A stretch of DNA of 64,000 nt, taken from NCBI RefSeq assembly GCF_002245495.1, contig NZ_NQJF01000010.1, forward strand, positions 124,001 through 188,000, read 5' to 3'. The notes below the pieces were generated by a model. That model was not told the origin of the DNA, ran no database searches, and worked only from the letters and a program-made list of their open reading frames with translations. Source of the stretch: Oceanimonas baumannii (GTDB taxonomy: Bacteria > Pseudomonadota > Gammaproteobacteria > Enterobacterales > Aeromonadaceae). Positions 37,599 through 46,676 of the stretch are shown piece by piece (position 1 is the first letter of the stretch; every line of letters begins with the position of its first letter). The translations under genes and the position numbers were made by a program.

Positions 37599-38495
37599 AT
37601 GCCATTTTCCTACGACTTTCTCGCCCTGGCGGCCGCCGCCTGCTGGGCGGTATCGAGCTTGCTCTCGGCTAATGCTGCCCGGCACCTGGGTGCCTTTGCC
37701 TATTCCCGCTGGCGCATGTTTTGTGTCAGCCTGATGCTGTGGGCTGCCGCTCTGGTGACCGGTGGCTGGGCCAGCCTGGATATATCCTCGCTGGGCATCA
37801 TGGCAGCCTCGGGGCTGATTGGCATTTTTATCGGTGATACCGCCCTCTATGCCGCCATGAACCGACTGGGCCCACGCCGGGCCAGCGTGCTGTTTGCCAC
37901 TCATGCGCTGTTCTCGGTAGTGCTGGGCTACACCTTGTTTGATGAGCGGATTGGTGGTCAGGCCCTGGTTGGCGGTGTCTTACTGGTCAGCGGCGTCATG
38001 ACCGCCATTTTCTTTGGCAAGCGGAGCAACGAAACCCATGCCTGGGAACAGGATAACGGCAGCCCCTGGCCGGGTATCGGACTGGGCCTGTTATCCGCCC
38101 TGTGCCAGTCGGTAGCGACCCTGATGGTAAAACCCGTGATGGCTGGTGAGATAGATCCGGTCGCAGCATCGGCGGTACGCATGAGTACCGCCTTTGCTGC
38201 CCACCTGGCGCTGTTGTGGTGTGGACTGAGAATCGCAAAACCTTTGCAGCGTCTTAACTGGCCGGTATTTGGCATGGTGGCACTCAATGCCTTTCTGGCC
38301 ATGGGCGTGGGCATGACCCTGATCCTGCTGGCGCTGCGCTATGGCGAAGTAGGCATGGTTGCCATGCTGAGTTCGGTCAGCCCGGTATTGGTTCTGCCCT
38401 TGTTATGGCTGGTGATGAAACGGCGTCCTGCTGGCGGTGCCTGGGTGGGTGCCCTGATCACCGTGATCGGCACAGCCATGATCGTTACCCGTTAA
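37599..38495 (+). CDS. DMT superfamily (EamA) transporter
   Basis: A 298-residue, ten-helix EamA protein beginning MPFSYDFLALAAAACWAVSSLL. The paired halves are recognisable by GIFIGDTALYAAMNRLGPRRASVLFATHALFSVVLG and the second-half ALRYGEVGMVAMLSSVSPVLVLPLLWL. An in-frame ATG at 37542 would add a hydrophilic stretch unlike the family. It diverges from sbcDC, and its last four bases overlap the stop of the convergent GST gene. Substrate unknown. Confidence 0.86.
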   Translation: MPFSYDFLALAAAACWAVSSLLSANAARHLGAFAYSRWRMFCVSLMLWAAALVTGGWASLDISSLGIMAASGLIGIFIGDTALYAAMNRLGPRRASVLFATHALFSVVLGYTLFDERIGGQALVGGVLLVSGVMTAIFFGKRSNETHAWEQDNGSPWPGIGLGLLSALCQSVATLMVKPVMAGEIDPVAASAVRMSTAFAAHLALLWCGLRIAKPLQRLNWPVFGMVALNAFLAMGVGMTLILLALRYGEVGMVAMLSSVSPVLVLPLLWLVMKRRPAGGAWVGALITVIGTAMIVTR

Positions 38496-39112
38496 ATATT
38501 GAGGCCTTCTGCACTCAGCGCACGACGCACTCCGGCGTCTTCTTTCATATCCTGAAAGTGACGGGCCAGGTGAGGATAGGCCGTCAGCCCATCGGGTAAA
38601 ATTTGTGTGGCCCAGAGTTCAAAGGCAAAGGCAGAAGCGTCCACAATACTTTTGTGCTCATCCATATACCAGGTACGGCTGGCCAGGTGGTTATCCATGC
38701 GCTGCAACCAGGGCGCAATACGTTCCGGCACCGCGGCTCGAATGGCATTATGGGCCGCATCACTGGTATCTGTGGTCAGTTTTTCCGGAGCAAACCAGGG
38801 TACCATGGCACGATAAACATCGGTATTAAGGAAACTCAGCCAGTAATCACACTGGTATTGCAGTACCGGATCCGTTGCCGGCCCCAGGTGTTCACCCGCA
38901 GGCAAACGGGCCAGATAGCGCAAGATGGCACTGGTTTGATACAGAGCCCCCATGTCATCTGTCATCAGCACGGGGACTGCTGCCATATAATTGATTTTAA
39001 GGAAATCCGGGTCCCGGGTATTAGCCGGCTCCAGCTCAAAAGGCTGTTCCATCCAGCACAGTACAATATGCGGGGCCAGCGAACAGGCTCCGGGCTTGAA
39101 GTATAATTTCAT
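38492..39112 (-). CDS. Glutathione S-transferase (beta class, GstA-like)
   Basis: A 206-residue protein with MKLYFKPGACSLAPHIVLCW at the N-terminus, where Cys10 is the beta-class catalytic cysteine, followed by NYMAAVPVLMTDDMGALYQTSAILRYL. AAGGAGG precedes the ATG. It lies directly downstream of a marR-type gene on the same strand, with a perfect inverted repeat in the gap, so it is probably repressed by that regulator and induced by electrophiles. Confidence 0.9.
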   Translation of the reverse strand: MKLYFKPGACSLAPHIVLCWMEQPFELEPANTRDPDFLKINYMAAVPVLMTDDMGALYQTSAILRYLARLPAGEHLGPATDPVLQYQCDYWLSFLNTDVYRAMVPWFAPEKLTTDTSDAAHNAIRAAVPERIAPWLQRMDNHLASRTWYMDEHKSIVDASAFAFELWATQILPDGLTAYPHLARHFQDMKEDAGVRRALSAEGLNI

Positions 39113-39200
39113 CTAAGTAAACCTCCTTGATACAGCTGCTTCTGCGTGGCGGACTGAAACCGACAGCATAAACTCATCTTCAGTATCGGCGGAGAATGAA

Positions 39201-39247
39201 CAATTGGCGACAAATTCACAAAATTAGTCGCCAATTGAATACCACTC
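39201..39247. promoter_or_regulatory. Perfect inverted repeat in the marR-gst gap, candidate MarR operator
   Basis: CAATTGGCGAC (39201-39211) and GTCGCCAATTG (39237-39247) are perfectly complementary 11-base arms, 25 bases apart, in the promoter region of the downstream GST gene. The left and right arms could be bound separately by MarR dimers. Assignment rests on position. Confidence 0.5.
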
Positions 39248-39259
39248 AGAAACTCAGGT

Positions 39260-39781
39260 TTAATCTTCTACCGTCAGCAGAATTTTCTTCAGCAGTGCTG
39301 AAAACTGCTGCTGTTCCTCTTCTGTCAGCGCTGCGGCCAGCTCTGATTCGGCAGCCAGGTGATGCTTTACCGCTTCTTCCACCACGTTAAAACCTTCCTC
39401 GGTCAGGGTTACAATCACCCCCCTCCGGTCGTGGTCTGCCTGAGCACGGGTCACCAGCCCCCGGCTTTCCAGCCTGTTAATACGATTAGTCAGCGCACCG
39501 GATGAAACCAGCACCATGGACTGCAGCTGGTTGGGAGAGAGCTGAAAACTGGGCGGATGACGGCGTAACGCAGCCAGAACGTCAAATTCACCTACATTAA
39601 GGTCGTAGCGGGCAAGATCCTGCAGCACACGACGGGTGATAAAGTATTCCAGCCGTACCACCCGGCCAATCGCCTCGGTACTGCTGAAATCCAGCTCGGG
39701 ACGGGCCCGCTGCCACAAGGTAACAATACGATCGATTTGGTCCATGGTGCCGCTGTGCTGTTGCGTGTGGTTGTCGTTCAT
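39260..39781 (-). CDS. MarR-family transcriptional regulator
   Basis: A 173-residue winged-helix regulator. The recognition region LSPNQLQSMVLVSSGALTNRINRLESRGLVTRAQADHDRRGVIVTLTEEG contains the MarR wing motif DxRR. It precedes a beta-class GST gene on the same strand, a common pairing in electrophile or phenolic stress responses. Confidence 0.92.
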   Translation of the reverse strand: MNDNHTQQHSGTMDQIDRIVTLWQRARPELDFSSTEAIGRVVRLEYFITRRVLQDLARYDLNVGEFDVLAALRRHPPSFQLSPNQLQSMVLVSSGALTNRINRLESRGLVTRAQADHDRRGVIVTLTEEGFNVVEEAVKHHLAAESELAAALTEEEQQQFSALLKKILLTVED

Positions 39782-39980
39782 TGTAATTGGTTCTTCCCGG
39801 AAGCCATTTTGATATCAAGACAATATTTATCATATCACAAAGACCGTAACGTAAACCCCGGCACAACATCGAGCAATTCCCTTATCGTGACGTGGTTGGA
39901 GCATTTAATGGCCATGATTCTTGGGGTATACTCGCCGGGTTTGATGGAAAATAATGAAAGCCAACTGGGAGAATGAAAAG

Positions 39981-40418
39981 GTGAGCCTGTTTAAAAACCT
40001 GTTGCTTGCCGGTGTTGCCGCTGCTTCGCTGAGTGGTATGGCCTACGCCGCCAATGATATGTCGCCTGAAGCTGTTGCCGAGCGCACCATGCCGGTAGGC
40101 AGTGTCTACACTGCTGCCGATCTGGAAGGCATTATCGACACTGCCGCCGCTGGCGGTGACAGCGGTGAGCCTGCGGAGCCCCGCAGCGGTGAAGCCGTTT
40201 ATAACGCAGCCTGCTCAGCCTGTCATGGCACCGGTGCCGCCGGTGCGCCGGTAAAAGGTGATGCCGCCGCCTGGGGCCCGCGCGTCGATAAAGGCCGCGA
40301 TACCCTGCTGAGCCACGCGCTGAATGGCTTTAACGCCATGCCTGCCCGTGGTGCTTGTGGCAACTGCTCGGACGAAGAAATTGCCAACGCCGTTGACTAT
40401 ATGCTAGACGCCATCTGA
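39981..40418 (+). CDS. Cytochrome c5 family protein
   Basis: A ~145-residue exported monohaem cytochrome. With a GTG start (GGGAG nine bases upstream) the protein begins with the signal peptide MSLFKNLLLAGVAAASLSGMAYA; the ATG at 39954 is an alternative. Haem site CSACH is followed by GAAGAPVKGDAAAWGPR and a second Cys pair in ARGACGNCSDEEIANAVDYM, a hallmark of cytochrome c5. It carries electrons in the periplasm or at the membrane. Confidence 0.9.
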   Translation: MSLFKNLLLAGVAAASLSGMAYAANDMSPEAVAERTMPVGSVYTAADLEGIIDTAAAGGDSGEPAEPRSGEAVYNAACSACHGTGAAGAPVKGDAAAWGPRVDKGRDTLLSHALNGFNAMPARGACGNCSDEEIANAVDYMLDAI

Positions 40419-40466
40419 GCAACATCCCCGCCGGTATCGTCTCGCCGACAACCGGCAGACCTGATC

Positions 40467-40494
40467 AAAGCCCCCGCCCGAGGGGCTTTTTTTA
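40467..40494 (+). terminator. Terminator after the cytochrome c5 gene
   Basis: AAAGCCCC and GGGGCTTT pair around a short loop, followed by a T run. Confidence 0.85.
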
Positions 40495-40579
40495 CCTAAA
40501 TATTTCCCGACTTCTCATCTGGATTGCAGCCAGCTCCCCCGAGAATAGCCGCCCCATTTAACCTGGAAGCCGTATACCC

Positions 40580-41242
40580 ATGTCCGAACACATTCACCAG
40601 ATCACCAAGGCCGCCCTGCAGTTTCTGCTGCTGATTTTATGCACGCTGATCGCCCCCCTCGCGGTCACAGTTGACGTGGTGGTGCTAAACCACGGCATGC
40701 CGGAATGGGGCCTGACCGAGCTGCTGCAGGCTCTGCTGATCTTGCTGTCGGCACTGCTGTGCGCGGCGGGAGCGGTCAGGGTCAGGGACACACGCGGTTT
40801 TCTTATCCTGATTGCCGGCTTTTTTATGACCATGTTTATTAGGGAGTTTGATTTTCTGCTGGATGACATGCAAGACAACCTCTGGCAATACTGCGTTCTG
40901 GCCGTCTTTCTGGTTTCGGTGGGACTGGCCGCCTGCTATCCCCAGAGCACCCTGAGTGGTATGGTAAGCGCCATTCGTTCGGTGCCGTTCAACTATGTGC
41001 TGATGGGTATAGCCACCCTGCTCTGCTTTAGTCGAGTATTTGGCACCGGCGCCATTTGGGAGGCCATGCTTGGCGAGCAGGGCGCTTCATCGGTATTCCT
41101 CATCAAGAGCGTGGTCCAGGAAGGGCTGGAGTTGTTTGCCTACAGCATTATTTTTCACAGCACCCTGCTATTCTGGCTGATTGAGGCTCGCTCACCCGAA
41201 GCCCGGCCACACCAGGACACCACCTCCGGCGTTACTTCCTGA
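40580..41242 (+). CDS. Hypothetical membrane protein
   Basis: I do not recognise this 220-residue protein. It has about six hydrophobic segments ([20 protein letters not shown] at ~12-31, [65 protein letters not shown], and a C-terminal [17 protein letters not shown]). An acidic loop, [13 protein letters not shown], sits between the third and fourth. The 3' end overlaps rep by 11 bases in convergent orientation. No motif hints at function. Confidence 0.7.
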   Translation: MSEHIHQITKAALQFLLLILCTLIAPLAVTVDVVVLNHGMPEWGLTELLQALLILLSALLCAAGAVRVRDTRGFLILIAGFFMTMFIREFDFLLDDMQDNLWQYCVLAVFLVSVGLAACYPQSTLSGMVSAIRSVPFNYVLMGIATLLCFSRVFGTGAIWEAMLGEQGASSVFLIKSVVQEGLELFAYSIIFHSTLLFWLIEARSPEARPHQDTTSGVTS

Positions 41243-43244
41243 ACATGGCACGCAGGCTGGCAACCCCGGCCTGACCCTTTTGCATACGCTCGCCTTCGCT
41301 CTGGGGCTTGCGGTTGTGCTCCCAATCCAGATCCTGCTGAGGCAGTTCCAGCAGAAAACGGCTGGGCTCGGGGCGAATGGTTTCACCATACTGACGCCGC
41401 TCCCGGCACAAGGTAAACGTAAGCGCCTGCTGAGCCCGGGTGATACCCACATAAGCCAGCCGCCGCTCCTCTTCGATGTTGTCTTCGTCAATACTGCTCT
41501 GGTGCGGTAGCAGGCCTTCTTCCATGCCCACCATAAACACAAAAGGAAATTCCAGCCCCTTGGACGCATGCAAGGTCATTAACTGCACCTGTTCACCGTC
41601 GTCCTCATCCTCACCCCGTTCCATCATGTCCCGCAGGGTCAGCCGGGTCACCACCTGAGGCAGGGTCATGGCCTCTTCCAGCTCAGAGCCTTCCAGCATC
41701 TGGCTGACCCACCGAAACAGGGTAGAGACGTTCTGCATACGCATTTCGGCGGCACGGGGGCTGGGCGAGGTTTCATACAGCCACTCTTCGTAGTGGATGT
41801 CCTTAATCATGTCGCGCACCGCTTCCACCGCATTGCCACGCAGCGCTTCATCCCCCAGCCGCACCAGCCAGTCGCTGAAGGCGCGTACCGCCACCAGGCC
41901 ACGCCCGGTCAGGGTCTGTTCCAGCCCCAGCTCAAAGCTGGCGGCAAACAGACTTTTGCCCCGCTGGTTGGCATAGGTGCCCAGCCTCTCCAGAGTGGTG
42001 GGGCCAATTTCCCGCCGGGGGGTATTCACCACCCGCAGAAAGGCATTGTCATCATCCGGATTCACCAGCAGCCGCAGGTAAGCCATGATGTCCTTGATCT
42101 CGGCCCGGGAAAAAAATGAGGTGCCGCCGCTGATCTTGTAGGGGATGCGGTTGGTCATCAGCGCCTTTTCCAACAACCGGGACTGATGATTGCCCCGGTA
42201 AAGAATGGCGTAGTCACCGAACTTGCTGGCGGTCATAAACTTGTGGCCCATAATCTCGGCCACCACCCGCTCCGCCTCATGCTCTTCGCTCTTGGCAAAC
42301 AATACCCGCACCGGTGCGTCGTATTCCATTTCCGAGAATAGCTGCTTCTCAAACACGTGAGGATTGTTGGCAATCAGAATGTTGGCACATTGCAGGATCC
42401 GGCCCCGGGAGCGGTAGTTCTGCTGCAGTTTAATCACCTTGAGGCTGGGATAATCTTCCTTCAGCAGCACCAGATTCTGGGGCCGGGCACCACGCCAAGA
42501 ATAGATCGACTGATCGTCATCACCCACCACGGTAAAACGGGCACGCTCGCCGGCAATCAGTTTCACCAGTTCATACTGGCTGGTGTTGGTATCCTGGTAT
42601 TCGTCCACCAGAAGGTAACGGATCTTGTTTTGCCAGAATGTCCGTACCTCGGCATTGGTCTTGAGCAACAGGGTGGGCATCAGGATCAGATCATCGAAGT
42701 CCAGCGCATTGTAGGCCTTCATATGACGCTGGTAGCGCTCGTAACACTGGGCAAACAGCACGGTTTCAGCGTCGGTGGCCAGACGGGCAGCCCGGGGCGG
42801 CAATACCAGATCGTTTTTCCAATTAGAGATGGTACTCAGCAGGCGGCTGATCTTCTCTTTATCCCCCTGCAGCTCCTTGTCGGTAAGCTCTTTAATCAGC
42901 GCCAGCTGATCCTGATCGTCAAACAGGGAAAAACCCGACTTCAGCCCCAGGGTCTTGTGTTCACGGCGAATAATATCCAGCCCCAGCGTGTGAAAGGTAG
43001 ACACCATCAGGCCGCGGGCCTCGTTCTTGCCCAGGGTCTGCGCCACCCGCTCCTTCATTTCCCGCGCCGCTTTGTTGGTAAAGGTCACGGCGGCAATATG
43101 GCGGGCAGAGTAGTCACACTGGCGCACCAGATAAGCGATTTTATTGGTGATCACCCGGGTCTTGCCGGAGCCGGCACCGGCCAGCACCAGGCAAGGTCCG
43201 GCAATGTAGCGAACGGCTTCATCCTGGGCGGGGTTAAGTTTCAT
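41232..43244 (-). CDS. rep: ATP-dependent DNA helicase Rep
   Basis: A 670-residue superfamily 1A helicase, close to E. coli Rep (673). The motifs are [36 protein letters not shown] (motif I), VDEYQDTN (II), [13 protein letters not shown] (III), [10 protein letters not shown] (IV), [15 protein letters not shown] (V) and [12 protein letters not shown] (VI). Rep moves 3'-5' on DNA at replication forks and clears protein roadblocks. AGGAGCCGCC precedes the ATG. Confidence 0.96.
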   Translation of the reverse strand: MKLNPAQDEAVRYIAGPCLVLAGAGSGKTRVITNKIAYLVRQCDYSARHIAAVTFTNKAAREMKERVAQTLGKNEARGLMVSTFHTLGLDIIRREHKTLGLKSGFSLFDDQDQLALIKELTDKELQGDKEKISRLLSTISNWKNDLVLPPRAARLATDAETVLFAQCYERYQRHMKAYNALDFDDLILMPTLLLKTNAEVRTFWQNKIRYLLVDEYQDTNTSQYELVKLIAGERARFTVVGDDDQSIYSWRGARPQNLVLLKEDYPSLKVIKLQQNYRSRGRILQCANILIANNPHVFEKQLFSEMEYDAPVRVLFAKSEEHEAERVVAEIMGHKFMTASKFGDYAILYRGNHQSRLLEKALMTNRIPYKISGGTSFFSRAEIKDIMAYLRLLVNPDDDNAFLRVVNTPRREIGPTTLERLGTYANQRGKSLFAASFELGLEQTLTGRGLVAVRAFSDWLVRLGDEALRGNAVEAVRDMIKDIHYEEWLYETSPSPRAAEMRMQNVSTLFRWVSQMLEGSELEEAMTLPQVVTRLTLRDMMERGEDEDDGEQVQLMTLHASKGLEFPFVFMVGMEEGLLPHQSSIDEDNIEEERRLAYVGITRAQQALTFTLCRERRQYGETIRPEPSRFLLELPQQDLDWEHNRKPQSEGERMQKGQAGVASLRAMFRK

Positions 43245-43298
43245 GGCGGCTCCTGTTGATGCTGATTTGCGGGCAGGCAGGGCAAAGGAACAGTTTCA

Positions 43299-43364
43299 CG
43301 ACACGCTTCAGGCACCTCCATGTGGCGCTCGGCAAATGCCATCCATGGCATTTGATCGGTCGTG
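43299..43364. repeat. Mosaic hairpin repeat array, copy A (between rep and csdA)
   Basis: The unit CGACACGCTTC...CTCCATG.G.CGCTCGGCA..TGCC.TCC.TGGCA..TGA also occurs as copy B downstream of csdE. Within it AAATGCC-ATCCAT-GGCATTT (43334-43353) is a perfect stem with hexamer loop ATCCAT. A shorter CAC-CTCCAT-GTG (about 43313-43324) comes before it, separated by GCGCTCGG. Stem sequences differ between copies but stay self-complementary. Confidence 0.65.
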
Positions 43365-43521
43365 CAACTGCCCCCTTTGCCCTTCTGCTCATATTCAGCA
43401 ACTGGCTTGGTGATAATATGAAGGTCGGTGATTTTACCGCCATGACCGCTTCGGGTGAAGGCCGCCTTGTCATCGGCCCGGCTTTGGCTCATGATCCTGA
43501 TAGTTTTTTTTATGGTTATGC

Positions 43522-44736
43522 ATGATCGTGGATATTCGAGTACTCAGACGCGACTTCCCAACCCTGGCGCAAATTGTTAACGGCCACCCGCTGGTATATC
43601 TCGACAACGCCGCCACCACCCAGAAGCCGCAACCGGTGCTGGATGCACTCAATCATTATTACAGAGACACCAATGCCAATGTGCACAGAGCCTCTCACGC
43701 CCTGAGCGGCCAGGCCACCCGCGCCTTTGAGCAGGCCCGTGAGAAAGTGGCGCGCTTTATTCATGCGCCTTCGCCCAAGGAAATCATCTGGACCCGAGGC
43801 ACCACTGAAGCCATCAATCTGGTGGCGTTCAGTGTTGGCCGGCATTTCCTGAAACAAGGCGACGAAATACTGGTGTCCACCTCGGAGCATCACGCCAATA
43901 TCGTGCCCTGGCAGCAGGTAGCCGCCGCCACCGGTGCCGTGCTGAAGGTCATTCCTCTCACCGACGGCACCGAGCTGGATATGGCCGCTGCCGAACGACT
44001 AATCACCCCCCGCACCCGGTTGCTGGCCGTGGGTCATGTGTCCAATGCCCTCGGGCAGGTCAATCCGGTGGCCGAGCTGATTGCCATGGCCAGGGCCGTG
44101 GGCGCCATCACCCTGATTGACGGCGCCCAGGCGGTAGGACATTTCCCGGTGGACGTACAGGCTCTGGGATGTGACTTTTATACTTTTTCCGGCCATAAAA
44201 TGTTCGCCCCCACCGGCATCGGGGTACTGTATGGCAAGTCCGAATGGCTGGAGAAAATGCCGCCCTGGCAGAGCGGTGGCGAAATGATCAAAAACGTGAC
44301 CTTTGAACACACCACCTTTGCCGAACCGCCGTTCAAATTTGAAGCAGGCACCCCCAATATTGCCGGAGCCATCGCCCTCGGAGCGGCGGTGGACTACCTG
44401 CAAGGGCTGGATCGGATCGCCTTGCTGAAGCACGAACAGGCGCTGTTGGCACAGCTGCTGGACGGACTGGCCGCCATGGACGACATTCGCGTTATCGGCC
44501 GGCCTCAGGCCGGGGCCGTCTCCTTTGTCATGAATGAGGTGCACCCGCAGGATCTGGCCACCCTGCTCGATATGCAGGGTATTGCCGTCCGTACCGGCCA
44601 CCACTGCGCCATGCCGCTGATGCAGGCGCTGGGGCTGAAGAACGGCACGGTGCGCGCCTCATTTTCCTTTTATAACACGCATGATGACGTGGCCGCTTTG
44701 CTGGCCGGCATCGACAAGGCCCGGGAGCTGCTCTGA
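43522..44736 (+). CDS. csdA: Cysteine desulfurase CsdA
   Basis: A 404-residue group II (SufS-like) aminotransferase. It has GHPLVYLDNAATTQKPQPVLDAL at the N-terminus, HHANIVPW, the PLP lysine in FYTFSGHKMFAPTGIGVLYG, and the catalytic Cys in RTGHHCAMPLMQALG. It takes sulfur from cysteine as an enzyme persulfide and passes it to CsdE, whose gene overlaps its last base. The hairpin repeats upstream and downstream of the pair suggest local rearrangement. Confidence 0.93.
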   Translation: MIVDIRVLRRDFPTLAQIVNGHPLVYLDNAATTQKPQPVLDALNHYYRDTNANVHRASHALSGQATRAFEQAREKVARFIHAPSPKEIIWTRGTTEAINLVAFSVGRHFLKQGDEILVSTSEHHANIVPWQQVAAATGAVLKVIPLTDGTELDMAAAERLITPRTRLLAVGHVSNALGQVNPVAELIAMARAVGAITLIDGAQAVGHFPVDVQALGCDFYTFSGHKMFAPTGIGVLYGKSEWLEKMPPWQSGGEMIKNVTFEHTTFAEPPFKFEAGTPNIAGAIALGAAVDYLQGLDRIALLKHEQALLAQLLDGLAAMDDIRVIGRPQAGAVSFVMNEVHPQDLATLLDMQGIAVRTGHHCAMPLMQALGLKNGTVRASFSFYNTHDDVAALLAGIDKARELL

Positions 44737-45158
44737 TGACCCACCCCTTTGGCACCGAGATCACCGATACCGAGGTGCGCACCCTGTTCGCCGCCGCCCA
44801 GGGCTGGGAAGCCCGCTACCGTCAGCTCATCCTGCTGGCCAGACAACTGCCCCCCCTGGCTGAAGCCAACAAGGTGGATACCCACGCCATTCACGGCTGT
44901 GAAAGCCAGGCCTGGCTGGTGGCAAGACAGGATGAACAAGGACGCTGGCAGTTTCACTGCGACTCCGACGCCCGCATCGTCAAGGGGCTGATGGCAGTGG
45001 TGCTGGCCGCGCTCAGCAACAAGACCGCTGCCGACATTGCCGCCTTTGATATGGACGCCTATTTCAAGGAATTACAGCTGCTCAGCCACCTGAGCCCGTC
45101 CCGGGGTAACGGTTTAAGAGCTGTGGTGGCCGCCATCAAGGCCAAAGCGGAAAGCTGA
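44736..45158 (+). CDS. csdE: CsdE sulfur acceptor
   Basis: A 140-residue SufE-like protein with the acceptor cysteine in THAIHGCESQAWLVARQDE (~residue 51). It accepts persulfide sulfur from CsdA and relays it, probably to the TcdA-dependent tRNA ct6A pathway. The start shares a base with the csdA stop (TGATG), so translation is coupled. Confidence 0.92.
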   Translation: MTHPFGTEITDTEVRTLFAAAQGWEARYRQLILLARQLPPLAEANKVDTHAIHGCESQAWLVARQDEQGRWQFHCDSDARIVKGLMAVVLAALSNKTAADIAAFDMDAYFKELQLLSHLSPSRGNGLRAVVAAIKAKAES

Positions 45159-45198
45159 GCCGATCGCCATACGAAGCATCAGCGCGGTTGCGCTACGC

Positions 45199-45310
45199 CG
45201 ACACGCTTCGAGCCCATCCATGGGACGCTCGGCACCTGCCTTCCCTGGCAGGTGACGGTCGGCTCCGGCAATCCCCACTGCTGCTTCAGGCAACATCGAC
45301 GTTGCCTGCA
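45199..45310. repeat. Mosaic hairpin repeat array, copy B (between csdE and the GIY-YIG gene)
   Basis: This begins with the same CGACACGCTTC as copy A. It contains three stems with different arms: CCC-ATCCAT-GGG (45213-45224), CACCTGCC-TTCCCT-GGCAGGTG (45233-45254) and AGGCAAC-ATCGAC-GTTGCCT (45288-45307). The first two are joined by ACGCTCGG, and ACGGTCGG follows the second, matching the linkers in copy A. Each loop is six bases long. No protein gene covers it. Confidence 0.65.
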
Positions 45311-45386
45311 TGCTGTCAGTCGGCTCAGAGTGTTCCAAGGAGGGCAAAGGGTGTCTGCTTCGCCGTGCTCCGATCATGACAGGACA

Positions 45387-45716
<330 letters not shown>

Positions 45717-45735
45717 TCAACTTACAGCTGAAAGC

Positions 45736-46527
45736 TTACGGCTTGCTTTCCGCTGCTTGCGTAGCAAGCTTTGAAAGCACCCGGCTGACCATAAAGAAGC
45801 CAAAGGTGGCGGTGATGTGGGTGACAGCACCAAAGCCGGAGGCACAATCCATTTTCATGGTGCCGTCCGATTCCTGTTTGGCACTGCAGATGCCGCCTTC
45901 GCCGTCTGGGTAGCGGGGTTGCTCGGTGGAAAACACGCAGTCGACGCCAAACTTGCGCTTGGGGTTCTTGCTGAAATTATAAAACCGGCGCAACTCCCCC
46001 CGCACCTTGGACGCCAATGGATCCTGAATGGTCTTGCTGAGATCCTTGAGCTGGATCTGGGAAGGATCAGTCTGGCCACCGGCACCGCCGGCAGTGATCA
46101 CCGGGATCTTGTTGCGCTTGCAAAAGGCGATGAGTGCAGCCTTGGCCCGCACCGAGTCGATGGCATCCACCACGTAGTCAAAACCAGCAGACAAATGCTC
46201 GGCCTGATTGTCGGCATTGATAAAGTCATCCACTACTGTGACCTGACAGTCAGGATTGATTAGCGCAATACGCTCGGCCATGGCCCGGGTCTTTTCTGTG
46301 CCAATCTGGTTGCTCAGAGCGTGGATCTGCCGGTTGGTATTAGTGATGCAGATATCGTCCATGTCGATCAGGGTAATGGCACCAATGCCAGAGCGCGCCA
46401 AAGCTTCCGCCGCCCAGCTGCCCACGCCGCCAATGCCGATCACACATACATGGGCCTCGGCAAAGCGAGCCAGAGCCCGGGCACCATACAAACGGGCAAT
46501 ACCCCCGAAACGCTCGTCAAAACTCAT
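45736..46527 (-). CDS. tcdA: tRNA threonylcarbamoyladenosine dehydratase TcdA (CsdL)
   Basis: A 263-residue E1-like/MoeB-ThiF fold protein with the nucleotide-binding loop VIGIGGVGSWAAEALARSGIGAITLID (~residues 30-56) and the later YVVDAIDSVRAKAALIAFCK. TcdA cyclises t6A37 in tRNA to ct6A with ATP and works with CsdA-CsdE. GGGGGAGTGAACA precedes the ATG. In many relatives it adjoins csdAE directly; here a GIY-YIG gene and repeats lie between. Confidence 0.93.
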   Translation of the reverse strand: MSFDERFGGIARLYGARALARFAEAHVCVIGIGGVGSWAAEALARSGIGAITLIDMDDICITNTNRQIHALSNQIGTEKTRAMAERIALINPDCQVTVVDDFINADNQAEHLSAGFDYVVDAIDSVRAKAALIAFCKRNKIPVITAGGAGGQTDPSQIQLKDLSKTIQDPLASKVRGELRRFYNFSKNPKRKFGVDCVFSTEQPRYPDGEGGICSAKQESDGTMKMDCASGFGAVTHITATFGFFMVSRVLSKLATQAAESKP

Positions 46528-46676
46528 TGTTCACTCCCCCAATATTTAGCAGTGCATTATATCAAAGGCGGCTCTCAGGTCGAAAAGGGAACACCGGTCT
46601 GAATGGCTGCCAGCGCCGGCACAAAAAAGGGAGGCTTTCGCCTCCCTTGATACTGCTCTGTTTATCGTTTGTTTAC

